A stretch of DNA of 64,000 nucleotides from contig OU015496.1 of the NCBI GenBank assembly GCA_907164885.2, positions 185,965,781 to 186,029,780 of the forward strand, given 5' to 3'. Source of the DNA: Dolomedes plantarius (Eukaryota; Arthropoda; Arachnida; Araneae; Dolomedidae). Position 1 is the stretch's first letter. Each line of letters starts with the position of its first letter. The notes under the pieces were generated by a model that saw only the letters and a list, made by a program, of their open reading frames with translations, was not told the origin of the DNA and ran no database searches. This document shows, in pieces, positions 48,602 to 60,860 of the stretch. The translations under genes were made by a program, and so were the position numbers.

Positions 48602-49110
48602 ATATATATCTTGTTCAAATTTTCAATCGTTAATAAAAGTACTTTTTATTCATCCACTCAAGTTCAAATACATTTTTTTTAAACTTGTAGTGGATGACAC
48701 TTGATGTTAATACAGTTTTTTCAAATATTAATTCATTAATTAAATTTAATTAATCAATTTTAGTTTTAGACCATATATATCTTGTTCAAATTTTCAATCA
48801 TTAATAAAAGTACTTTTTATTCATCCACTCAAGTTCAAATACATTTTTTTTAAACTTGTAGTGGATGACACTTGATGTTAATACAGTTTTTCAAATATTA
48901 ATTCATTAATTAAATTTAATTAATCAATTTTAGTTTTAGACCATATATATCTTGTTCAAATTTTCAATCGTTAATAAAAGTACTTTTTATTCATCCACTC
49001 AAGTTCAAATACATTTTTTTAAACTTGTAGTGGATGACACTTGATGTTAATACAGTTTTTTCAAATATTAATTCATTAATTAAATTTAATTAATCAATTT
49101 TTGTTTTAGA
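48602..49110 (+). repeat. 170-bp tandem repeat, three units
   Basis: Units start at ATATATATCTTGTTCAAATT at 48602, 48773 and 48943 and share GTAGTGGATGACACTTGATG. They differ mainly in poly-T length. Unit A of the larger duplication has only one copy (about 47178). Confidence 0.93.
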
Positions 49111-49149
49111 CCTAGAGCGTCTCTTGCTCTTGAATAGTAATTTCCCTCT

Positions 49150-49300
49150 TGTTACTGTGTAGACGGTAGCACTGCGGTATCGCGGGCTTCTCCCGTCCTG
49201 TAGGTTGCGAGATCGAATCCCCAACCTGACAAACTTTTTCTCTCTCTTCCCCCCCGCCTCCTAATCTCGCACAGTAGGTAAGGTTCTGGCAGGCAATCCT
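49150..49300 (+). repeat. tRNA-like SINE-type block, unit B
   Basis: Second copy of the box A / box B block (GGTAGCACTGCGGTATCG and GAGATCGAATCCCC). Confidence 0.5.
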
Positions 49301-49459
49301 TTTTTTCAATTCCTACTATTACTTCACACTCAAATTTTTCTTTGTTGACCTAAGTAGGAATTGACTTAAAATTTTTTTTTTTATATATTACTTGTTTCTT
49401 GGGAGGTTGGCAGCTATGATGTTAGCGCCTGATAAATTCTAGACGCGGGCCCCGGTGGC

Positions 49460-50497
49460 CAGTGGCGTAGCGAGCAAAACTGGCGCCCGGGGCACGATAC
49501 GTTTGTGGCGCCCCCCGAAAAACATATATAATATATAGACATTATATTGGCGCCACCCCCCCCCCATAAACATATAATAACATAATATATAGACCTTATA
49601 TTGGCACCCCCCTCCGAAAAACATATTGTAATATTATATATAGACCTTATATTGGCACCTCCCCCGAAAAACATATAGTAATATAATATACAGACCTTAT
49701 ACCGGCTTCCCCCCCCCTCCCCCCGAAAAACATATAGTAATATAATATATAGACTTTATATTGGCACCCCCCAGAAAAACATATAGTAATCTATATATAT
49801 AAAACAGTTCCGTAACTGACTCATTCATTCATTCATTCACTGACTGACTGACATACAGCGCACAGACCAAACCGCTGGACCTAAAGTGCTGAAATTTTGC
49901 ATGGCGATTCTTCTAATAGTGTAGGGGTGCACTAAGAAAGATTTTTTTAAATTAAATTTTTAAGCTGTTTTTTAAACTTTTTTTACGTTTGCATTTAAAA
50001 TAATACATTGAGGGTTATGAAATTTATATCACGAGAAAGATCATAAAAATTCCTTCAAAATGAAATTTTTTTTGGAATTTTTACCTCCATTTCCTGATTT
50101 TTGGTGAATTTTTAAAGATTAATTTTTAGAATTTAATTTATTAAATGCTGATCACGTGATTTCTTTTTCTGGTACTTTCAATAAATTTATCGTCACGTGC
50201 GTAACAACTAAATAGACAAAAAAAATACTTTTTTCCCTTGCTAATACGGCAGACGATTGGACATTATCCAAAAAAATATTGAAATACAATAAAAGATATT
50301 ATGTTCCTCAAACTGTACTATATTCTTTTGTAAGCATTAATTGCATACATTGACCGCTGTATTTAATTTGAATGTACTCCGTAGCGAAGCGCGGGTTTTC
50401 AGCTAGTATAATATATAGATCTTATACTGGCGCCTCTCGCAGAGAGGCGCCCGGGGCATGATAGACCCCCTTGCTCCCCCCCCTCGCTACGCCACTG
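49460..50497. mobile_element. hAT-type element (CAGTGGCGTAGCGAG end) with internal tandem repeats
   Basis: Ends CAGTGGCGTAGCGAG and CTCGCTACGCCACTG, CCGGTGGC duplicated at 49452-49459 and 50498-50505. The interior has at least five repeats of about 55-65 bp (GAAAAACATATAGTAATA and a TATAGACCTTATATTGGC block, with poly-C). A Helitron lies in one of them. Confidence 0.94.
49790..50406 (+). mobile_element. Non-autonomous Helitron nested in the hAT-type element
   Basis: Starts TCTATATATATAAAACAG, ends GCGAAGCGCGGGTTTTCAGCTAG, inserted exactly between A (49789) and T (50407). Removing it rejoins CATATAGTAA to TATAATATATAG, which is the sequence in neighbouring repeat units. There is therefore direct evidence for an empty site. 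Confidence 0.92.
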
Positions 50498-50505
50498 CCG
50501 GTGGC

Positions 50506-51323
50506 CAGAACTCATTTAAAGAATATCCCGATTTCATAGGTCAATTTCGAAGGTGAAGGGGGGTGTGTTCCGAGCGGACGGACGTGTCCGGAGTCACAGG
50601 TAAACATCCAAACCGCAGCGTAGCGGTGGTCTATCTCGCAGCGCGATTGGGGAGTGCGTGCGTTTCTCTTTGCGGTGTGGGCAAGACCTTGAGATGCTTT
50701 CTGGCCGGCGATCACTGGCCTCTTCGCTCGGTGAGAGAGCGAAAAAAAAACAAAAACCACGTGTGTGCGAGGCAGGACTGCATTGTTTCCCGCGAACTCC
50801 CAGCCTTGAACTTCGCATACTACGCGGCGCGAGAAAACTGGACGGACGAGAAACTCGAGAATAAACACTCTCATTTTCCCAAATATTAAAGCCCCCAAAG
50901 TGTGGAAGGGGGAAGAGTGGGAGAGAGAAAATTGGACCTCTCTCTCTCTCGAGCGCGCGATGATTTGGCGACCGCACCCTCCTCCAAACGACGCCCCTGA
51001 TTGCGGCGGGCCCCGGCCGAGGTGATGACTCGAAAAACGTGGAAGGGGGCAGGGGAGAAAATGGTTTTTCTTCTCCTTTTCCTTCGGACGCGCATGCGTT
51101 TCGCAGATTTCGGAAAGACGCGAAAAATAATAATAATAATAACGATGATGATCTAAAGTTGTTCCCGAATTGTTTTTTCTAATGTTCCGTAGTTTTTTCT
51201 AAAAATACTCTAGGATCTGCAGGTGATGGGGGCTTTCGTCAATAATGGTCATTTAAGGGGACGATGGAAGTCATTATTTATTTTTTTTACTTTTTATCAT
51301 AGAGATATGAAAATTTCTACATA
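50506..51323. other. GC-rich, CpG-bearing patch of unknown role
   Basis: Positions 50520-51120 are the most GC-rich stretch, with many CpGs and overlapping frames on both strands up to 128 codons. None has a recognisable domain. A promoter-proximal or 5' exon region is possible, as is a relic; I cannot decide. Confidence 0.35.
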
Positions 51324-51331
51324 TATACACT

Positions 51332-51785
51332 CAGGCCCTGATTTTCCAGTAGGTCAAGGTCTAGGGGCCCCCAAAATTTTTATTTTAAAAGAAAAAATTC
51401 CCAATTCAATTTTTTTTTATTTTACCTTTTCTTAAAACGATTTTTTTTAAAATTTCCTTTCAAATTTGATTGATTGATTCATCATATCTACAGTTATATG
51501 TATAGTTTATCATATATATGTTATAGTGTATATAAGGGATTAAGAAGTTTTTCTGGTTGCATTGTATTGGTGTTATAATGGTGAAGTTAATATGTTCTAT
51601 TGCTTTTTGTTATATGATAATGTTCTAGGCTTCTACGCTTCAAATAGCCAATTCTTGGTAAAATGATACTTTCACATTATTTTTTTTTTGTGTGTCAATT
51701 TTGGAAATTTTATGCCCACATCAGTGTTAGGGGGCCCCCTTCTCAATTTGTGCCTATAGTCCAGAATTTTCTAAATCGGGCCCTG
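51332..51785. mobile_element. hAT-type MITE (CAGGSCCTGATTT end)
   Basis: Ends CAGGCCCTGATTTTCC and AATCGGGCCCTG, TATACACT duplicated at 51324-51331 and 51786-51793. It is the same family as 43671-44136, opposite orientation. Confidence 0.93.
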
Positions 51786-51793
51786 TATACACT

Positions 51794-54535
51794 TCACCAT
51801 AAGTATATAGAATACCTTAAAAGAAATTTCCAATTTTGTTATAATTTTAAGATTTTTTTTAAAATTTAAAATTAAGAGGCAAAATTTTAAAATGCTCCTT
51901 GCGACTTCATTTTTGAGATAGTTCCTCGATTTTGCATTTTAATCACTTAAAACTGTATTACAAACAAATTTGGGTATGAATTTTATTTAATCCTTTGAAA
52001 AGTTGATTTTTCAAATTTTTTTTTCTTCTGAATTCCATCCCGATTTTCATCAAAATTTTTGCCTTTTAATAAGTTATAAATCAAATTATAATGAACTTAA
52101 TGAAGTCAAATTGTAAAATACATACCCCGTTTCTTTTTAACCCTTCAGCGGGCGCGCCAATTTTTGGAACACCAGCAGGCGCGCGTGGCACAAAGTACAG
52201 CGTCCCTTTAGACCAGGGGTCGGCAACGCGGTGCTCGAGGGCACCAGGGTGCCCGCGAAACAATTTTAAAGTGCCCGCCGTTTAAATATCTAAATTTTAG
52301 ATATTTGAACAACAAACACTCGTAGTTGTTGCTCGCTCCCATTGTTGACAAAATGTGCTCTGAAGTTGAACTCCCTTTGCGCGTCGAAATATGCTTGTGA
52401 ATCTTTGTTTTCCAATATGATATACTTAAAATCAAAGTACCGATCAAGCCTCACTGACACTGATTTAGAACAATGCCCAAGAACTGGGCATGAAATGAAC
52501 CAGTGAATGAACCAGTGAAATGAAATGAACCAGTTTCCAAAATAAAAGCTGAACCCAAAAACAATATAGAAAAAGAAGAATCTTCGACCGTATTGAGAAA
52601 CAAAAGGAATTACAAAATGTTGAAAAACGTAATAAGAAAAAAACGAAGTGATCCAGATTACGAACTAAAACTAGCTGAATCAAAAACATAATATCGAAAA
52701 CGAAAAATAAATTGAAATATTGCAAGGCGAAACAAAGCGTTTATAAAGAGAAAACTATTCAAATGTTACTTTTGCTGAAAAAATCGCTGCTAAATTTTTT
52801 GTACGGTCTTACTTATGAACAACGGAGAATACTTTACAAAAACGGAGAGGAATGCTGGCGATTCAACACACCGTTTTTCTCGATGGACAAAACTAGTGTT
52901 GTCTAGTCCTAAACTATCTACACTAGATTAACTATCTTAACTAGTCTAACTATCCCGTTCGAAGAAGGTGAAGAAACGAAACCAAAACATTATAAGACGA
53001 GAGGAATCACGACGATCGAAATGATATTCTCCAAAAACAGTCTACGAACGGGCTCTGTGAGACCGTTTATAGCTACTAACAACCTTTTTATGGTAGCAAT
53101 GTTAAAATTCTGAGCATGAAATCCATTTTATAACCTAAGGGGGGAAAATTGTTGGGAAGTTTTAACAGCACCTTGGTACGTAGTTAAATTGTGTAGCCAA
53201 GGAATTTTTCTGAGAGCTAGTTGCTTTTTGGGCCTTTTTCATTACCCAGAAACATTTATATAGAATTATTAAAGAAATCCCCACAATACTTACTCTCCTT
53301 TTCTTCAACATACTTAGTCTCTAATTGCAATAACAACTAAAGCGCTCCCCAACCAGATGAAGAATTATGAGTTTTAAACAAGTTGACAGTTTGTATTGTT
53401 AAAGTTGATTTTAAGAGGATGTGAATTTCTCTAGAATCCTCCACCAGTTTCTTGTAAAATAATAATAATAATGATAATAATAATAATAATAATGCTTCTG
53501 TAAGTATATTTATATATATATAATAAACATACATTAATCAGCAAAACAGAGAAATGTGACTGAAGAGAAAAACAAAAACTAAAAAATTGACTGTCTCAGT
53601 TCTTGTAAATGCATCAAAAATTAAAGTAATATTGGAGATGTTGATTCCTTAGGCAGTACGCTTAACACACTGTAGATCAGTGATTTCCAACCTTTTTATA
53701 CTTGAGTACCACCTGAGAACTTTGTAGGGTCATGGCGTACCACTGCTTATGTTATAACTTTTTGATGGGTGTGAACTAAATTCTATACACATATGAATAA
53801 CTTTACAAATGTATTTAAGTATAAATGAAATAAAAATACAGAAAATAAATCCACAAAACTAGAAAAAGCCGTTTACGTGTGTTGTACTTATTATTATTGA
53901 ACAACCCTTCTGCGTCCCACCTCAAATGCTCTCGCATTTGGAACCATTTCTGTATATGATTACAGTGAACATAAGTCTCATTTACTTATATATAGTCTAC
54001 ATGAGTGTTTGTCTCACAGTCTTTTTGAAGAGACAGTGCAAGTAACATCTCTGTGGCTCTACAATTTTCTACTTAAAACTATAAATATAAAATTTGGAAG
54101 CGAAATCCATTATCGTTTTTAGCAATCGGGGAAAATCTGAACTCGGAATGAAACGCCATATCCGGGCCGCACCAAGAGACTAAACCGCTGAAAGAACTTA
54201 GCCTTCCATTCCAAACATATTTGCTATCAAATGGAAAACTCCTCTCTCATTCGTTCCCGTACTTTTATTTGTACCTTTACTACCGTGTTGCTATTCTCCA
54301 GGTACTTTATCGATAGTTTCCACAGTGCATGATCAATAATAATTTATACTATTCAACTGAAAGAGGCAACTAGAACTGAGGCACATATGCAAGGGACGCG
54401 TTTACCAATAACTTTCCGGATTTACCCCGGCAATGCCGGATTTTTAATGCATCTTCCGGGTTTCCGGAATGGACACTATTATTACCGGATTCCGAAACGT
54501 AAAAAAAAATAACGCTGGTTTTAACAATCCCTCCC
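51794..54535. other. AT-rich DNA, solo hAT-type ends, no gene
   Basis: Two left ends without partners: CAGGGGTCGGCAACGCGG at 52214 and CAGTGATTTCCAACC at 53678. Around 52560-52860 the plus strand reads, with shifts, lysine/arginine-rich pieces (RSDPDYELKLAESKT) reminiscent of the N-terminal repeats of some Helitron-associated proteins, but too decayed to call. (AAT)n at 53461-53495. Nothing else. Confidence 0.4.
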
Positions 54536-54790
54536 AGTAATGCAGAGTGTGAGAGGATTTTTAGTTACATAAGAAAAATATCTACTCAGTTCAAGTCATC
54601 TGTGTCAAGGGAAACCTTAGAAAATTTGCTAATATGCAAGTCGAACCCACATGGACACTGTTATGAAGAACAATTTGACAATGAATTTTTAAAAAGAGCA
54701 AAAACAGCTACAGTGAATGCTACAAAAATTCCAAGATTTTCTGCAATTAATTATAACCATTATAAAGAAATAGAAGTACTCAAAATATAG
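54536..54790 (+). pseudogene. hAT transposase C-terminal dimerisation fragment
   Basis: The open frame from 54536 reads SNAECERIFSYIRKISTQFK followed by SSVSRETLENLLICKSN, the typical hATC dimerisation block (SNAE-ER-FS, then a conserved ETL-LL-K helix). It ends at a stop at 54788 after 84 codons. No catalytic region is visible upstream, so this is an isolated tail. It is a different sequence from the relic at 44365. Confidence 0.8.
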
Positions 54791-56394
54791 ACTGCTGAGG
54801 TCCCTGCTAGTGTAAATATGAATGTACATTAAAATGTATGATTACAAATTTCAAATATATAACTTTTGTTTAATATTATAATTTCAAGATCAGCTGAAGA
54901 GTAAGGAAATACTTTGAACTGTGTAATATTATTAAAGAGATCGTATAAACTATAAATAAGTGTACATTATAATTCTTTTATTAAAATATTTTACTATACT
55001 GTTTTGTGTTATGTCGTTATGTCGATTATTTTATGCACAGTAGAATATTGCAGGATTTTGCACTTACTGAGGTTGGCAGGTCTGCGGCATAGCAATTCCC
55101 ACGGCAGCCGTGAACTATTTTCTGACATCCATTCCGCTAAGTGTATACTCACTTACTACATGGCGCACCAAAAAAGGATCCTTCTTTTGGAAGGGCTGTC
55201 CAGTGTCAGGTTTTGCAAATCTAGAAGATCTCAATTTTCGGAAAAAAATTCTTCGTTTAATGATTATGTCGGCGCTGCTAACAGATATACTTTATGATAA
55301 AATAGTTAATTTCTGGCATTCTTGTTTTGGTTTACCTGCATTTTTTCATTTTCTGTTTTGACAATTTACAATTTTCTTCTTACATAGGAGAGTTCTGCAA
55401 TCTGCCTTACCACGCAAGTATTAATTTTAAACTACAATACTTTATTCTTTGTAATAGTTAAAAAAATTTATTTTCTCTCTAATTGTATATTATATGGAAC
55501 AGTCACCGACATTCTTTTTACCTCTACCATTGTAACCTGTGCTGTTTATATTAAATGGCATGATATTAACTGCAATAGTTTTATCAGAAATAAAAGTAGT
55601 TTACTGTAATATATAATGAACGTCCCCATCCACGGAAAAATATTTTCATACTTAAAAGTTATAATTGTACTAGAAGTAAAATATATTGTCAAAAATCATA
55701 ATTTATACAAGAAGCATTTTTCTTTATATCAGTTAACTAAGCAAAGCTTTAATATTTTTAATTGCAGCATTTTTTATGGAAATTGCTTTACTTTATTTTA
55801 ATTTAATATGGAACATGAATTTTAGGTGATTCAGAATTCTGAAGCAGGTTTATCGAACTAAAGATTATATTTCAGTATCATTATGAAGAAAATAACATAG
55901 AAAATCACAAATTAATTTCTCTAAAGTTTGAACGTTCATGGTTGTTTACGCTTTGTAGGTGAGACATATTTTTAAAACCTGTTAGTAAAATACGATGTGT
56001 AAAAATATGTATTCAAACTTATTTTCAGGAAATCCAATTGTCATCAACTAAATTTACTTATTACCAGACATATGGTTTTGTACCAATTTATAGAAGCCAT
56101 CTTCAAAGTGCATGAAGAATAAATTCCCTCTTTCAATTTCAATATTTGAATGCTACGTCTGTCTTCAATTTTCTTCGCTTTTTATTTTCAGTAATAGACA
56201 AGGAAGCTTTTATGCAAATTTATAATCTTATACACAAGAGCTTTTTGATTCTTGAATAACTTTAGCTCTTAAAGGGCCTTTCGCAAGTGATGATTTTATA
56301 TCTTTTTGCAAAAGAAAATTCAGTGATTCCACTTTTAGCCCAATTTCTTTTTCATAATTTGTGTTCCTAAAGTTTTATTATTCTTGCAGCTTTC
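54791..56394. other. AT-rich, no gene; contains one copy of a dispersed repeat
   Basis: About 55730-55860 (TTAACTAAGCAAAGCTT, TTTATTTTAATTTAATATGG) is about 80% like 59040-59150. Otherwise nothing. Confidence 0.45.
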
Positions 56395-56890
56395 CGAATA
56401 TTCATGCAAATAATCTCGCTCGCAGGTGTTGCTGAGAAAAAAAGACGATCGCAGATTACTACATAATGATGATTGCTACGTAATGATGTCAAGATTAATG
56501 CAAATCAAAATGCGATGAAGCAGATGCCATTAAATGATGAATAAAATTGAATTTAAATGACACTAAGCGATCTCAATCTTGGGCCTGGAACGTGGAACCC
56601 GTGAAAATTTCATCGAACGGAAATCACGTCACCGGGTTGTAAATATATTATATTATAAAAAAAGGGTATCTTTTGATGACATCCATTCCGCTAGAAAAAA
56701 ATGTACATTCTGAGTTTTATTCTTGTTACTGATTTGCGAAAATCCGTACAAATAATATCGCGTTTGCCCTGACACAAGCGATTACAGAAAGCGATGTAAT
56801 GACGTCATAATGCATCCAATCATAATGCTGTATTGATGCCATCAGGCGAAGAATAAAAGAAAACTTGGATGAAATTAAGACCCGGTGTCA
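56395..56890 (+). repeat. Diverged direct repeat, two copies
   Basis: Copy 1 (about 56395-56560) and copy 2 (about 56740-56890) share CAAATAAT.TCGC, GATTAC.G, ATGATGTCA / ATGACGTCA, ATGCCAT and GAATAAAA in the same order. Similarity is moderate, so this is old. Confidence 0.5.
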
Positions 56891-57258
56891 CCATACTCGG
56901 TTAGATCCCTGATTAGTTAACCGTGATCAGAGATCTGATCAGAGCAGTCACAAAAAATCTCCCGTGTCACTAACAGAACTGCAGATTATGTACACGCCGG
57001 TTAGCTAACCACTGATTCGTCAGATAGAGAAGAATGAATCATTGGTGTTAATGAGGTGGAATGAATCATAATGTGTTTTCTGATTGGTGGATTATTTAGG
57101 TAGCCGATAACATAACTATCATTCATATTTATCTTTTTAATAGTGTTTATACATTTTTAAGAGATATGGTATTTTTTAGTTACATTGTTTTGATGAATAG
57201 CAGATTACACTTTTTCGATTCTTATAAAAAGTTTAACATTTTCAAACGTATTTTAGGG
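56891..57258. other. No gene recognised
   Basis: Contains repeated GGTTAG / TTAGCTAACC and GATCAGAGATCTGATC palindromic pieces near 56900-57020, possibly an old MITE. Confidence 0.35.
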
Positions 57259-57262
57259 TTAA

Positions 57263-58029
57263 AGCTGCTGTGTACTAACCCTATTGGATACGCTCACCTC
57301 AGTGTTAACCTCTAGAGAAAATGTGTCTACTATTTACAGCTACATAAATGCGGATAATCCAATAAAAATGCTATTTTCAGAAAGCCTGAACTTTTCTGCA
57401 TCTAGTAACAGTATTCATTTGATAAATTTCGTCCACGAAAGGAATTGATGAGCGTTTAAAACACACTATACCAGATATTTCCCCCCGAATAATTTTAATT
57501 TAAAAATATTATTTGCATTAAAAAAATGAAAAATGACCCAAGGTGTAAAATTTCTTTCTCTATTACGGAGTACATTTAAAAAAAAATTTTCAATCCAAGT
57601 CGGCAATCCTTGGCCACATTTTCTTCATAGGTTAAGTGGGGGCATCAGTAGACCTTCCAGATCGTACAATTCAATGTTAATGAATTACGAAATAACACTT
57701 CGCATTCCAGGTTCCCTAATGGATATTTTAGAATTCTCTTTTCGGAACCTGAAAGTAGACTTCCAATATAAATGCGGGGCTTTGCTAATTTATTATTATT
57801 ATTATTATTCAAAATATTTTTTAAATTAAGTTACATTTTCAAAATTCGAAAACGAGAGACATCGCTTGCTAAAATGCTCTGTAACAAAATAACTAATAAT
57901 AATTTGAAAATTTGGAAAACAAGTCGCAAATCTTGAAACTTCAGGCCTTTTTTAAAGATATTTTTTGCATTTTTTGTGTTAATAGGTAATCGAGGTGAAC
58001 GAATCCAATAGGGCTATTACACAGCCTCC
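57263..58029. mobile_element. TIR element, possible TTAA target (piggyBac-like)
   Basis: The left CTGTGTACTAACCCTATTGG and the right CCAATAGGGCTATTACACAG are inverted repeats that continue with GAT.CG.TCACCTC. TTAA flanks on both sides (57259-57262 and 58030-58033). The 767-bp interior is AT-rich, with a 98-codon frame (57533-57829) lacking domains. TTAA alone is weak evidence in AT-rich DNA. Confidence 0.6.
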
Positions 58030-58033
58030 TTAA

Positions 58034-58170
58034 TAATCACACGTGATGAACATTACAATATTTTTGCATGCGCTTTACCATAATTTCAGATGACTTTTTT
58101 AGCATTCTTATGTGTTTTATCATTTTAGTCTCTTTTACATCATTGAGGCACGCGTTTAACTTTTCGGTGA
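58034..58170. other. Spacer
   Basis: Nothing seen. Confidence 0.4.
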
Positions 58171-58435
58171 ATATATCTATGGTGCCCGGTATAAAAGGCT
58201 TAAGTAAAAAAGAAAAAGTGATTTTTAAGATATTTTTTAGTATTGATTTTAAAAAAATCTTTTGACTTGTATAAAAGGCTTAAGTCTATCAATTTTGTAT
58301 ACAAAAGTACATTTCTTTGTACAAAAGACTCAAGTCGAAATTATTGTTCTGTGATTGGCATAAAAGCCAATAACTTGGTAAATTTAAATCACTGTTTTAG
58401 ACTTAATCCGTTTATACCAGGCACCATAGATATAT
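58171..58435. mobile_element. MITE with ATGGTGCC inverted ends and internal repeats
   Basis: ATATATCTATGGTGCCCGGT at the left is mirrored by ACCAGGCACCATAGATATAT at the right. Inside, GTATAAAAGGCTTAAGT recurs at about 58189 and 58269, with diverged versions at about 58320 and 58358. Target duplication cannot be set because the ends are AT repeats. Confidence 0.75.
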
Positions 58436-60860
58436 ACATGCAAGAGAAATTTATTAAAACTAGGACTATGAGAAAAAAAAAGAGTAGTTAAAAATTAAAA
58501 ATGGATGCTTTAGCGTTAAAAACGAATAAAAAAGGCTTGGTAGCCAAAAACAAAATTATTCAGTACTTTTTTTTACTTGCCAAAATCAGCTGCTACCTGG
58601 AGGACGTGCTTAGACTATGTATGGAAAAGCTATTATACAGCATAAACACTTGGGCAAATAAATTTTGAAAAATGATAGATAAATTCTGTAATTAATTTAC
58701 TTGGAAATGCACAAATGTAATTGAACGACATGTTTTGGATTATAATTGATGGTAAAATATTCAATGTGCCAGAATAACTTGTTTCACCATTTCTATAAAA
58801 TATTCATGAATTAATGCACAAACATTCCGAATAGTTTGAGAATTGAATCTGACAATAGCTGAGTGTGTAGTTATCTGTCAGTTGACCGAATTACTCTAGT
58901 CTCTAAATGAATTGAATTTATCATAATGCAATAAAAATAACATCACATATATTTGCAATATTTTGATAGTCTTCATTTCGGTTGTTAAGATCATCCTGGC
59001 TCTAATCAAAATCCATTCAAGCAGCGTTTTTACTTATTTTAGATAACTAAGCAAAGCTTCGATACTTTTAATTACAGTGTCTTATATGAAAACTGCTTTA
59101 ATTTATTTTAATTTAAATATGGAACAGGAATTCTGAAGTAGAATTGTTAAATCCTGTTACTAATTAATAATGCATTGTGGTGATAATTAGATATTTTGTT
59201 AAATTGAGGAAGTTCTGTTTAGATTAATAGCTCTTATCCGATCTTAGCTTAATAGCTAATATCTGATAAGAGAACTGATAAGAGCTTAGATTAATAGCTC
59301 TTAGCAGTTCTGTTTAGATTAATAGCAATAATAGCGAGCCTAGTGGCGACGCTCGCTCCTCTGTTATGGCTAATAGCGAGATACATAGGGGTGATTCTCG
59401 GGCAATGTAACAGCTTCCATCCATTTACTGTTGTCACCCTTAATGCGAAGGGCGTTTCAACACTGTTGAATTATCAGCTTTAAAATTCAATTAAAAATCG
59501 AAAATTTAAGATATAGACTTGAAATGAGGTTTATATGAATAAAAGCTTTCATCTTCCAGATGATGTAAATATTTTCTTTGTAAGATAAAAACTCGAGGAG
59601 CATCGATATTATAGGAGACTATATTTCTTGAAAAACTGTGTTTCATTTTTTGATGAAAATATTAGTCTGTTTCAAAATATTTTTAAACAAATGAGGTCTA
59701 GTTTGAAAGAGAAATGTCTGTAGTCTTAGATTGTAAAAAGATCAAAATTCTACGATCATTTTTTGGCGAGTTATCGTAATCTGAAGATGAAAAAGTTAAT
59801 ATTTTACCACAAAACATATATAAAAAAAAATTTAAAGTCCGACGAAGATGAGACATGTCTGACCTTGTTCGCCACATTTTTCTGCATCTATTGGTATTGG
59901 TCTCGACCCCATACCCCCAGCGGTTTCGGAGGAGATAGCGTGACAAGCTTTTGACAGCGGCTGCGGGAGTTACTTTTTTTTAGAATAGAGAGAAATAACT
60001 CATTATGGTATAAATTTACTTACAACTATCCTCTGCAAACTCTCCAATTATTTTCAACATATGGCAACAACATATTATTTTCAACATTATCCTCCCATGT
60101 GGGTCACGACCCACAATTTGCGCACCACTGCCCTACATCACGAATAATAATTTTTAAAACATGTTTTAAATATAATTCATACAGGAGGCATACAGATGAA
60201 TTATTTCCTGGCAATAAATAAATACTTCTCATTTATTAATTACAAAGTTAAACATCGACTATTTCTCAAGATATTAAATTTTTCATTTAAGTATTTTTTT
60301 CCTTCTGATTTCAACATTCATTCAATTTTGCAACTGCCACAGAAGATACATGCATCCTTGAAAAAAGAAATTTCAGAAGGAAATAAAGTAAAGTTACATA
60401 ACATAGTAGGAAAATCCTAATTGAAATCAAGCACTTTTCATAAATAACCTTGGCATGAATACTTTGATTAAAAAGAATCCTTTTAAATTGAAACCATCAC
60501 ATAATTAAATATTAGAATTTTTGCTGAAATCTTAATCTACATGGCGTAACACTGAATTTGTAAGTTGTTACGCAACATAGAAAAGAAACCGATGATTTTT
60601 AAATGTTTTTTTAACTGCTATTCATTATTACATTCTTACTTATCATTAATACTTATCATTAATACTTATCATTAAAAATATGAATCCTGTTTCTCAAATG
60701 ACTAACCACAGAAAATTGCTGACGTAATGTTCTGATACTGGAATATTAAAATAAGCAATAAGTGTTTTCATTCGACGATCCCTATTAAATGGAAATCCTC
60801 ATTGTTTTTTCACACAATAGAAGGTTGGTTTTTAAACTGGACATCAAAACTTATTAGCAA
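58436..60860. other. AT-rich, no gene; small repeats
   Basis: Short direct and inverted repeats of TTAGATTAATAGCTCTTA at 59219-59330. An isolated hAT-type end (CAGTGGTGCGCAAATTGTGG on the minus strand) at 60100-60130. A 13-bp minisatellite TACTTATCATTAA, three units, at about 60636-60675. The second copy of the dispersed repeat is at 59040-59150. Confidence 0.45.

Larger units (their letters stand above)
46220..49397 (+). repeat. Tandem duplication of a ~1.4-kb unit
   Basis: Unit A (46220-47631) is followed directly by unit B (47632-49397). They are nearly identical, with small indels in poly-C, poly-A and poly-T runs. Unit B is longer because a 170-bp segment in its 3' part exists in three copies (48602-49110) where unit A has one. 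Each unit contains a dead gene and a tRNA-like SINE-type block. Confidence 0.93.

Noticed and set aside
46220..49397. LTR retrotransposon (two long direct repeats)
   Set aside because: The direct repeats abut each other and contain the coding remnants themselves. There is no internal gag/pol, primer site or short target duplication, so it is a tandem duplication.
55110..56710. Shared 17-mer TGACATCCATTCCGCTA at about 55120 and 56678
   Set aside because: The match does not extend, so I cannot separate it from chance or an old repeat.
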